Source: an uncultured Burkholderiales bacterium (GTDB lineage: Bacteria; Pseudomonadota; Gammaproteobacteria; Burkholderiales; Burkholderiaceae_C). Taken from it: DNA of 7,662 nucleotides. The notes beneath the pieces are model-generated. The model was not told where the DNA came from. It was given only the letters and a program-made list of their open reading frames with translations, and did no database searches. Below are positions 1-5,308 of the stretch, one piece after another. Numbering within the stretch: position 1 is the first letter of the stretch; the number at the start of each line of letters is the position of its first letter. Made by a program: the position numbers and the translations under genes. The DNA lies in the NCBI GenBank assembly GCA_903856995.1, contig CAIODK010000157.1:1-7662 (forward strand), written 5' to 3'.

Positions 1-171
1 ACGGTGGATGCCCTGACCAAAGGTGTGTCGGGCTACAGCACACAAATTGCAGACCTGCACACCAAGATGGACCAACACTTGGCCAGCGCGGTGAACCAGC
101 TGAGTGGCAGCATCACCAACCTCGAAGAAGTGTTGGACGAGTTCATCGACGCTTTGCCCCCCAAGGCGTAA
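1..171 (+). CDS. zorA: C-terminal end of a probable ZorA-like MotA/ExbB-family proton-channel protein (5' truncated by window)
   Basis: The plus-strand frame open from base 1 to a TAA at 169-171 encodes the last 56 residues of a protein that begins outside the window. The fragment is polar, lacks membrane segments and reads as a helical, coiled-coil-like tail (heptad-like hydrophobics through SGYSTQIADLHTKMDQHL and NLEEVLDEFIDAL). ZorA proteins are MotA-like inner-membrane proton-channel subunits with a long cytoplasmic helical tail thought to relay phage-sensing signals, so such an end fits. The call rests mainly on position: it lies directly upstream of a ZorB-like and a ZorC-like gene, in the order known for Zorya operons. 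The fragment alone carries no diagnostic motif, so another coiled-coil protein cannot be excluded. Confidence 0.6.
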   Translation, partial: TVDALTKGVSGYSTQIADLHTKMDQHLASAVNQLSGSITNLEEVLDEFIDALPPKA

Positions 172-203
172 TTCACAAGGCATAAAGCGAATACGCGTCA
201 ACC

Positions 204-956
204 ATGTTCATCAAAACACGCCGCAACACCGCAGCCACGCACGAGCAGGTGGAAGAATCGGGTTACATGGCCTCTGCCAGTGACTTGATGATTGGCCTGC
301 TGTTCATCTTCATCGTGATGGTGATGGTGCTGCTCTCGCGCAAGCCCGAACAGCCGCCCGAGCCCCCCGCCGACCCACTGGCCACGGTGGTCCACACCAT
401 CGGGACCAAGCTGCAAAACGCAGGTGTGCCAGTGACGATCAACCAAGTGTCGGGCGTCATCAGCTTGCCTGCCGACACTTTGTTTGCACGCGGCAGCGCC
501 GAGCTGGAAGGCTTGGGCGTGCGCACGCTGCGCCAATCGGCCGAGCAACTTCAGCAAGTACTGCCCTGCTACATCTATTCACAACGCCGCCGTCTGCCAG
601 ACGACTGCCCGCCCAACCCGCAACAGGTGGAGATTGAAACCATCCTGATTGAAGGCCACACCGATTCTGTGCCGCTGCACCGTGGCGACTACAACAACTG
701 GCATTTGGGCCTCGACCGCGCGCGCGCCGTGTACAAAGTGCTGGGCTCCGAGGGCATGCAAAGCTACCGCAACGAACGCGAGCAGCCGGTGTTTGGCATC
801 AGCTCTTACGCGGACGAGCGCCCCAGCAGCAAAGACAACGACACCCAAAACCGCCGCGTCGAGTTGCGCTTTGTGTTGGCCTTTCAGCCCACCGAATCAG
901 GGACGACCAAAGGCCCGAGCAGCACCTTGAAGAAGATGCAAGACACCGTGCGCTAA
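204..956 (+). CDS. zorB: ZorB-like MotB/OmpA-family stator protein of a Zorya anti-phage system
   Basis: This 250-residue protein has the MotB/ZorB layout: a short charged cytoplasmic N-terminus (1-25), one transmembrane helix at about 26-44 (SDLMIGLLFIFIVMVMVLL), a Pro-rich linker (48-57) and a C-terminal OmpA-like peptidoglycan-binding domain (about 85-225). D27 at the start of the membrane helix sits where MotB and ZorB carry the essential proton-accepting Asp. The OmpA signature is clear: IEGHTD (149-154), NNWHLGLDRARAV (164-176) and NRRVELRF (216-223). In Zorya, ZorA5B2 complexes form a proton-driven motor anchored to the cell wall that triggers the cytosolic effectors on phage attack. 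The ATG at 204 has only a weak ribosome binding site. It is preferred over the in-frame ATG at 267 because the latter would leave five residues before D27. C122 and C135 lie in the periplasmic part and could form a disulfide. The gene lies 32 bases after the upstream stop and 5 bases before zorC, so co-transcription is likely. A flagellar MotB is less likely given the neighbours. Confidence 0.86.
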   Translation: MFIKTRRNTAATHEQVEESGYMASASDLMIGLLFIFIVMVMVLLSRKPEQPPEPPADPLATVVHTIGTKLQNAGVPVTINQVSGVISLPADTLFARGSAELEGLGVRTLRQSAEQLQQVLPCYIYSQRRRLPDDCPPNPQQVEIETILIEGHTDSVPLHRGDYNNWHLGLDRARAVYKVLGSEGMQSYRNEREQPVFGISSYADERPSSKDNDTQNRRVELRFVLAFQPTESGTTKGPSSTLKKMQDTVR

Positions 957-961
957 TCACG

Positions 962-2392
962 ATGCAAGAGTTTTTCGCCCCCCTGCCGCAAGACTTTGAC
1001 CAGCTGGCCCACGCTGCGCGCACCAAGCGCGGCGGTGGTTTTGGCAAAGACCCCGACTTGCGCACGGTGGGCGAACGCACCTTCAGCGCGTTTGAGCGCG
1101 TGCAGTTTGCGCCCAACAGCCCAACCCCGCGCCAGCGTGATTGGCGGCACATTCCCTATGCTTTGTGGTTGAGCCCCGAGCGCGGCTTGCACACCCACGC
1201 CTCGCTGACCGATCGCTACTTTGAGGTGGCCGTGCCAGAGGCACTCGCCTCGCGCCGCCCCCTTAAATGGGGCCGTGGCTTGCTGCACACCTATTTGCAG
1301 AGCTTCAAACCAGAGGATGCGGTGTTCCTCAAGCTGGCCCACACCGCCCGCGCGTTTTTCCTAGACCCACGCGTGCTGGCTTCGTTGTCAGAGACAGAGG
1401 CCTATGGCTTAGAGCGCCTTATCTCCACCCTCGATGTGCTGGACCCACTCAACGGCCCCGTGCATGTGGCCAATGACATCCTCGGCATGCCCGCCGACAA
1501 GACCTTGGCGCAATGGCAAGATCGCCACGCCCTCACCCAAGGCTTTTGGCTGAACAACTTTTGCAAGCAAGCTTTCGTCGAAGCCCTGCAAGCCCCTGAA
1601 GAAGTGCGCAGCACCATCGGCTATGTGAAACGCATGTGCGAATGGGCCATGCACGACTTGGGCAAGCCCACGCAACGTCTGCGCTACCCCCTGTGTCGCG
1701 ATGAGTTTGCCTACAGCCTGCTTTCGCCTTGGTTTAACCGCAACCCGCCGCAAGAAGTGAAGAACGCCTTGCTGTCCGAGCTGCTGCGCACCTTGGGCGA
1801 CCCGCGCCACAACCACGCGGGTTGGCTGGGCGTACGCCGCGAAGCCATAGAAACTGCCAGCCGCTGGCTGACCAGCCGCACCATGGATGCGTTTTTTGAA
1901 ATCTTGCGTCACACCGACGACGAGATTGGCCCCTATCGCCGCCGTTTTTGGGAAGCGTACTTTCACGCCGGCCACATCTTGGAGGCTTGGATTGCCTTGG
2001 GCGAGCAAGCCGTGCAAGAGCTGCAAAAGATCGACCCCGCTGGCGAGTTGAACTACGCCAAGATTTTGGGCAAGATCGCGCCCACCCAATGCGTGCTGAT
2101 GCTGCGCATGGGCAACCTCTTGTTTTGCGACTGGAGCCATCAGGGCCGTTTGCGCGTCATTTCCGCGACAGCCAAGCAGGCGCCTAAGCTTTACCAACCA
2201 AACTATGAGCTTTTTCAGCTGCGCTTCCCCACCCCGCTGGACTTCAACGACGGCCTGATGGACGACCCGGGGCTGCTGCATTACGAGTCGGCCTTGGGCG
2301 GCTGGCAGGACAAGGCACGGCAATTTATCGACCAACACCTGGGTATTCACCTAGCCTTGTCCGACCTCATGCCCAGCGAATCGACTTCTTAA
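962..2392 (+). CDS. zorC: ZorC-like EH-signature protein of a Zorya anti-phage system
   Basis: This is a 476-residue soluble protein without signal peptide or membrane helices. Its C-terminal half resembles the EH_Signature family found next to MotA/OmpA-like pairs and SNF2 helicases: a helical segment with YRRRFWEAYF (325-334), YAKILGK (365-371), a strand-like stretch ending in FCDWSHQGRLRVI (388-400), and LLHYESALGGWQDKARQFI (438-456). In Zorya type I, ZorC is a cytosolic DNA-binding protein recruited when the ZorAB motor is activated. H440 is my candidate for the signature His; the acidic partner may be D390 where the family name implies Glu, but this needs an alignment. At 476 residues it is shorter than the E. 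coli protein (about 560 from memory). It starts at an ATG 5 bases after the zorB stop, which suggests translational coupling. No zorD follows; the next gene is acs. The N-terminal half (1-250) has no motif I recognise. Confidence 0.8.
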   Translation: MQEFFAPLPQDFDQLAHAARTKRGGGFGKDPDLRTVGERTFSAFERVQFAPNSPTPRQRDWRHIPYALWLSPERGLHTHASLTDRYFEVAVPEALASRRPLKWGRGLLHTYLQSFKPEDAVFLKLAHTARAFFLDPRVLASLSETEAYGLERLISTLDVLDPLNGPVHVANDILGMPADKTLAQWQDRHALTQGFWLNNFCKQAFVEALQAPEEVRSTIGYVKRMCEWAMHDLGKPTQRLRYPLCRDEFAYSLLSPWFNRNPPQEVKNALLSELLRTLGDPRHNHAGWLGVRREAIETASRWLTSRTMDAFFEILRHTDDEIGPYRRRFWEAYFHAGHILEAWIALGEQAVQELQKIDPAGELNYAKILGKIAPTQCVLMLRMGNLLFCDWSHQGRLRVISATAKQAPKLYQPNYELFQLRFPTPLDFNDGLMDDPGLLHYESALGGWQDKARQFIDQHLGIHLALSDLMPSESTS

Positions 2393-2521
2393 TCAAGTCA
2401 AATTGATATTGGACAAGCTCTAGGGTTTGTCAGCCCCAAATAAGTCAGACCCTTGTAAGAGCGGCGGCTCACAGTCACAGGGTTTTGAAAATATGCGCTA
2501 TATCCAGAGGAGACCCTTTCC
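2393..2521. other. Intergenic boundary between the defence operon and acs, with an imperfect dyad
   Basis: These 129 bases separate the zorC stop from acs. An imperfect inverted repeat, AGGGTTTGTC (2422-2431) and GTCAGACCCT (2444-2453), matches at 8 of 10 positions around a 12-base loop. No T tract follows, so it is at best a weak terminator for the upstream operon or an operator for acs. I find no convincing -35/-10 pair; AT-rich sequence at 2483-2503 lies too close to the start codon to be a normal -10. No insertion-sequence end or attachment site is visible at this boundary. Confidence 0.4.
2506..2513 (+). promoter_or_regulatory. Strong ribosome binding site of acs
   Basis: AGAGGAGA lies 8 bases before the ATG at 2522 and is the best Shine-Dalgarno sequence on the plus strand before the divergent pair. 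It fixes the acs start and fits a highly translated metabolic gene. Confidence 0.85.
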
Positions 2522-4486
2522 ATGAGTGACATCACCATTTACCAGCCATCGGCTGAATTCGTTCAACAAGCCAACGTATCCGGCATGGCCGCTTACGAAG
2601 CGCTTTGCAAAAAAGCAGACACCGATTACGAAGGTTTCTGGGCCGAGCAAGCACGTGAGATGCTGAGCTGGAAGACCCCATTCACCAAAGTGCTCGACGA
2701 GAGCAACGCCCCTTTCTTCAAGTGGTTCGAAGACGGCACATTGAATGCCTCTTACAACTGCTTGGACCGCAACATTGAAAAAGGCCTAGGCGACAAAACC
2801 GCCATCATCTTCGAAGCCGACGGCGGCGAAGTGACCAAGGTCACCTACAGCCAATTGCTGGCCAAGACTTGCCAATACGCCAACGCCTTGAAATCTATCG
2901 GCGTGCAAAAAGGCGACCGCGTGATGATCTACATCTCCATGTCGATCGAAGGCGTAGCCGCCATGCAGGCATGTGCCCGTATCGGCGCAACCCACTCGGT
3001 GGTGTTCGGCGGTTTCTCTGCCCAATCGTTGCGTGACCGCATTGAAGACACAGGCGCTGTGGCCATCATCACGGCTGACCAACAAGTGCGCGGTGGCAAA
3101 CACCTGCCTTTGAAAGCTATCGTCGACGAAGCCATGACTTTGGGTGGTTGCGACTCTGTGAAAAACGTGTTGGTCGTCAAGCGCACCGGTGGCGACATCG
3201 CCATGGTGGCTGGCCGTGACCAATGGCTGGGCGACTTGGCTGCCAAGCAAGCCAGCACCTGCGAACCAGAATGGGTGGGCGCTGAGCACCCTCTGTTCTT
3301 GCTCTACACCTCGGGTTCGACAGGCAAGCCAAAAGGCGTGCAACACAGCACCGGCGGCTACTTGCTGCACGCAGCCTTGACCACCAAGTGGACGTTTGAC
3401 TTGAAAGACAACGATGTGTTCTGGTGTACCGCCGACATCGGCTGGGTCACAGGCCACACTTACATCACCTACGGCCCATTGGCTTTGGGTGGTACTGAAA
3501 TCGTGTTCGAAGGCGTGCCAACTTACCCAGACGCTGGCCGTTTCTGGAAGATGATTCAAGACCACAAAGTCTCGATTTTCTACACAGCGCCAACCGCGAT
3601 CCGCTCATTGATCAAAATGGCCGAAGCCAACGATGCTGTGCATCCCAAGAGCTACGACCTGTCGAGCCTGCGTTTGTTGGGCTCTGTCGGCGAGCCGATC
3701 AACCCAGCGGCATGGGAGTGGTATTACAAGCACGTGGGCGCAAGCCGTTGCCCGATCGTTGACACCTTCTGGCAAACCGAAACAGGTGGCCACATGATCA
3801 CCCCCCTGCCCGGCGTGACCCCGATGGTTCCCGGCTCTTGCACGCTCCCCTTCCCTGGCATTCAAGCCGCCGTGGTGGACGAAGCTGGCCATGACATGCC
3901 TAACGGCCAAGGCGGCATCTTGGTCGTCAAGCGCCCATGGCCTTCCATGATTCGTACGATCTGGAACGACCCAGAGCGTTTCATCAAGAGCTACTACCCA
4001 GAAGAATTCAAGGGCAAGTACTACTTGGCTGGCGACGGTGCGATCCGCGACGAAAAAACAGGCTACTTCACCATCACTGGCCGTATCGATGACGTGTTGA
4101 ACGTGTCTGGCCACCGCATGGGCACGATGGAAATCGAATCCGCCTTGGTGAGCTGCACCGAGTTGGTCGCTGAAGCTGCTGTGGTGGGTCGTCCTGACGA
4201 CACCACCGGCGAAGCCATCTGCGCGTTCGTGGTGTTGAAACGTTCACGCCCAGAAGGTGACGAAGCCAAAGCGATCGCCAAAATCTTGCGTGACCACGTG
4301 GGCAAAGAAATTGGCCCCATCGCCAAACCAAAAGACATCCGTTTCGGTGACAACTTACCTAAGACTCGCTCCGGCAAGATCATGCGTCGCTTGTTGCGTA
4401 GCTTGGCCAAGAACGAGGCCATCACACAAGACATCTCGACACTGGAAAACCCAGCGATCTTGGACCAATTGACAGACAACCACTGA
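2522..4486 (+). CDS. acs: Acetyl-CoA synthetase (AMP-forming), acetate--CoA ligase
   Basis: This enzyme activates acetate with ATP to acetyl-AMP and transfers the acetyl group to CoA, letting the cell use acetate as carbon source. The 654-residue length is typical of bacterial Acs. The adenylate-forming signatures are all present: YTSGSTGKPKG (262-272, phosphate-binding loop), SVGEPIN (388-394), DTFWQTETGG (414-423, with W417 closing the small acetate pocket), LAGDGAIRD (502-510, ribose-binding Asp), the hinge and A8 region GRIDDVLNVSGHRMGTMEIE (520-539), and PKTRSGKIMRR (613-623). K619 in the last motif is the catalytic Lys that Pat-type acetyltransferases acetylate and CobB-type sirtuins restore. 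Acs acetylation control is therefore possible, but those enzymes are not in the window. The gene appears monocistronic: 129 bases separate it from zorC and a strong terminator follows 16 bases after the stop. No frameshift or missing residue was seen. A longer-chain acyl-CoA synthetase is unlikely given the acetate-pocket Trp. Confidence 0.98.
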   Translation: MSDITIYQPSAEFVQQANVSGMAAYEALCKKADTDYEGFWAEQAREMLSWKTPFTKVLDESNAPFFKWFEDGTLNASYNCLDRNIEKGLGDKTAIIFEADGGEVTKVTYSQLLAKTCQYANALKSIGVQKGDRVMIYISMSIEGVAAMQACARIGATHSVVFGGFSAQSLRDRIEDTGAVAIITADQQVRGGKHLPLKAIVDEAMTLGGCDSVKNVLVVKRTGGDIAMVAGRDQWLGDLAAKQASTCEPEWVGAEHPLFLLYTSGSTGKPKGVQHSTGGYLLHAALTTKWTFDLKDNDVFWCTADIGWVTGHTYITYGPLALGGTEIVFEGVPTYPDAGRFWKMIQDHKVSIFYTAPTAIRSLIKMAEANDAVHPKSYDLSSLRLLGSVGEPINPAAWEWYYKHVGASRCPIVDTFWQTETGGHMITPLPGVTPMVPGSCTLPFPGIQAAVVDEAGHDMPNGQGGILVVKRPWPSMIRTIWNDPERFIKSYYPEEFKGKYYLAGDGAIRDEKTGYFTITGRIDDVLNVSGHRMGTMEIESALVSCTELVAEAAVVGRPDDTTGEAICAFVVLKRSRPEGDEAKAIAKILRDHVGKEIGPIAKPKDIRFGDNLPKTRSGKIMRRLLRSLAKNEAITQDISTLENPAILDQLTDNH

Positions 4487-4502
4487 TCGATCCCAAAGTC
4501 AC

Positions 4503-4530
4503 AAAAAACCCGCCAGCTGGCGGGTTTTTT
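4503..4530. terminator. Bidirectional intrinsic terminator between convergent genes
   Basis: A perfect 28-base inverted repeat: six A, the stem CCCGCC, loop AGCT, GGCGGG, then six T. The A tract on one side and T tract on the other make it a Rho-independent terminator in both directions. It serves acs (stop 4486) from the left and the convergent minus-strand small gene (stop 4551) from the right. Confidence 0.95.
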
Positions 4531-4550
4531 GTTGTCTGAGAGAAACCGGC

Positions 4551-4922
4551 TTAAACCAAGGTGTCGATCTGACCGCCTTGACCACGCATCATGGCTAAGG
4601 TCGAGGGCACTTGCTGGTTATTTGCGTTGGCTTGTGCCGACACAGGGCTTGTCGCACGGTTCTTTTGCAAAGACTGTGCAATTTTTTCAGCCGCTGCCAA
4701 ATTGCCATTTTTTAACGCATCACCGAGCTGACCCATGGGGCTGTCACTCTTGATGTTGTTCTTGGCTGCAAATGAGGCGAATGCTTTTTGAGCCCCGGCC
4801 AAGTCGCCCGCATTGAGCGTTGCCAACAGGTCTTTCATTCCCTGTTGGCGTTGTTGCCAACCGCTGACGGCTGATGCTTGACTGCCCATCGAGGCCGATG
4901 AACTTCCTACGCGCATACCCAT
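4551..4922 (-). CDS. Uncharacterised GDLAxAQ-repeat protein, short paralogue
   Basis: This 123-residue protein is cysteine-free and has no signal peptide or membrane helix. I do not recognise a named family. It begins MGMRVGSSSA, then VSGWQQRQQGMKDL (19-32), followed by two similar helical units: LLATLNAGDLAGAQKAFAS (32-50) and LGDALKNGNLAAAEKIAQSL (66-85). The C-terminal third is Gln/Asn/Ser-rich and ends GQGGQIDTLV. The first 85 residues closely match the N-terminus of the protein encoded divergently at 5309, so the two arose by duplication. I chose the ATG at 4922 because GAAGGA lies 7 bases before it (4930-4935); an in-frame ATG at 4937 would add five residues (MKEIT) that contain this ribosome binding site and has no site of its own. 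It ends just beyond the shared terminator with acs. Small repeat proteins of this kind are annotated as hypothetical in Burkholderiales as far as I know; a structural, scaffold or secreted role is only a guess. Confidence 0.85.
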   Translation of the reverse strand: MGMRVGSSSASMGSQASAVSGWQQRQQGMKDLLATLNAGDLAGAQKAFASFAAKNNIKSDSPMGQLGDALKNGNLAAAEKIAQSLQKNRATSPVSAQANANNQQVPSTLAMMRGQGGQIDTLV

Positions 4923-4970
4923 GGTGATTTCCTTCATAACGTGAGATGCCAAATTGGCTTCTGTACATCT

Positions 4971-5002
4971 CTCAAGATCGACCCAAATGAAGAAGTCTTG
5001 AG
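4971..5002. promoter_or_regulatory. Inverted repeat CTCAAGA-N18-TCTTGAG upstream of the short paralogue
   Basis: Perfect 7-bp arms (4971-4977 and 4996-5002) about 50 bases before the minus-strand start. It may be an operator or a 5' leader hairpin. Read on the minus strand, CTCAAG is followed after 15 bases by GTCGATC, a partial match to flagellar sigma-28 promoters of the CTCAAG/GCCGATA type, but too weak to call. Confidence 0.3.
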
Positions 5003-5005
5003 TCT

Positions 5006-5020
5006 CTTTACCTTGTAAAG
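5006..5020. promoter_or_regulatory. Palindromic motif CTTTACCTTGTAAAG, copy 1 (short-paralogue side)
   Basis: Perfect 6-bp arms around CTT (extendable to 7-bp arms, 5005-5021), starting 83 bases upstream of the short paralogue's ATG. A copy matching at 13 of 15 bases lies at 5195-5209 before the other paralogue. The equivalent placement before both duplicated genes suggests a shared operator or conserved promoter element; the regulator is unknown. Confidence 0.45.
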
Positions 5021-5071
5021 ATGCTAACGCAGCGGCAGGCACTTGCCAGGCAACCACCACAGTCTAGGCGA

Positions 5072-5091
5072 AGCGGCAACGCGTTGCCGCT
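5072..5091. repeat. Perfect 20-bp palindrome
   Basis: AGCGGCAACGCGTTGCCGCT is perfectly self-complementary over 20 bases, an 8-bp stem with a CGCG loop if single-stranded. A smaller palindrome with the same TTGCC/GGCAA half-sites, TTGCCAGGCAA, lies at 5043-5053. No T tract follows, so it is not an intrinsic terminator. It could be a regulator site or a REP-like dispersed repeat. Confidence 0.6.
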
Positions 5092-5129
5092 GACGTGGCG
5101 ACCACTGTCCGCCGCACCCACGAAACGCC

Positions 5130-5157
5130 TTGCATCCACAGCATCCACAGGATGCAA
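5130..5157. repeat. Inverted repeat TTGCATCC-N12-GGATGCAA
   Basis: Perfect 8-bp arms around a 12-base loop that itself contains a second GCATCCACA, giving a tandem 9-base direct repeat (5132-5140 and 5141-5149). The start of the long paralogue is about 150 bases downstream. Function unknown: operator or replication-slippage product. Confidence 0.45.
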
Positions 5158-5194
5158 ACGACTACCAATTAATTCGTTGTCAGTTCATAAAGAA

Positions 5195-5209
5195 CTTTAC
5201 TTTGTAAAC
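5195..5209. promoter_or_regulatory. Palindromic motif CTTTACTTTGTAAAC, copy 2 (long-paralogue side)
   Basis: Near-perfect palindrome (TTTAC/GTAAA arms) ending 99 bases before the long paralogue's ATG, matching the 5006-5020 element at 13 of 15 bases. See copy 1 for interpretation. Confidence 0.45.
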
Positions 5210-5249
5210 CCATGTGAATGGCGTGGATATTGCGGGCTAGCTCCTATGT

Positions 5250-5290
5250 AAATCATTGATTTTCATGGATCGGGTTTGCATTAAATCAAT
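5250..5290. promoter_or_regulatory. AAATCA/TGATTT repeated operator-like elements before the long paralogue
   Basis: AAATCATTGATTT (5250-5262) is a 13-base palindrome. Its right part ATTGATTT (5255-5262) is also inverted-repeated by AAATCAAT (5283-5290), leaving a 20-base spacer. The second arm ends 6 bases before the AAGGAG ribosome binding site, so the elements could be a repressor site or a leader hairpin affecting translation. Confidence 0.35.
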
Positions 5291-5296
5291 CTCTTG

Positions 5297-5302
5297 AAGG
5301 AG
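5297..5302 (+). promoter_or_regulatory. Ribosome binding site deciding the long paralogue's start
   Basis: AAGGAG lies 6 bases before the ATG at 5309. It rules out the in-frame TTG at 5294, which would place this site inside the coding region. The short paralogue has the same arrangement (GAAGGA, 7 bases before its ATG). Confidence 0.85.
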
Positions 5303-5308
5303 AACAAC

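Larger units (their letters stand above)
4923..5308. other. Divergent intergenic region with several palindromes, no gene
   Basis: These 386 bases separate the two head-to-head paralogues and must hold both promoters. I see no credible gene; the open frame at 5021-5251 lacks a ribosome binding site and protein-like composition. The region contains two copies of a CTTTAC-N3-GTAAAS palindrome, a perfect 20-bp palindrome, and dyads at 4971-5002, 5130-5157 and 5250-5290. The middle (about 5020-5130) is GC-rich while the stretches next to each gene are AT-rich. No confident sigma-70 -35/-10 pair stands out. A weak candidate for the plus gene is TTGTAA (5202-5207) with GATATT (5226-5231) at 18 bases. 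Confidence 0.6.

Noticed and set aside
204..956. Flagellar MotB or Pal-type OmpA protein
   Set aside because: The adjoining EH-signature protein and coiled-coil upstream partner fit ZorB, and there is no lipobox as expected for Pal.
1409..2350. Long minus-strand open frame opposite zorC (313 codons)
   Set aside because: It is a shadow of the zorC frame in GC-rich DNA: no ribosome binding site, no recognisable domain, and the plus-strand product has clear family motifs.
2786..3565. Minus-strand open frame inside acs
   Set aside because: It lies wholly opposite a canonical acetyl-CoA synthetase with complete motifs; its product is His/Val/Gln-rich noise.
4971..5002. Sigma-28 flagellar promoter for the short paralogue
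   Set aside because: CTCAAG-N15-GTCGATC on the minus strand is only a partial match and no flagellar genes are nearby.
4937..5060. Longer N-terminus for the short paralogue
   Set aside because: The paralogue's similarity, the ribosome binding site at 4930-4935 and the shared MGMRVGSSSA start all point to the ATG at 4922; the extension has no counterpart beyond the aligned ribosome binding site.
5021..5251. Possible small plus-strand gene in the divergent intergenic region
   Set aside because: No ribosome binding site, Arg/Pro/Thr-rich unlikely composition, and it runs over the palindromes, which look regulatory.
5276..5289. FNR-like site (TTGCA-N4-ATCAA)
   Set aside because: It matches the TTGAT-N4-ATCAA consensus at only 8 of 10 positions and lies about 20 bases before the start codon; it is better explained by the AAATCA repeats.
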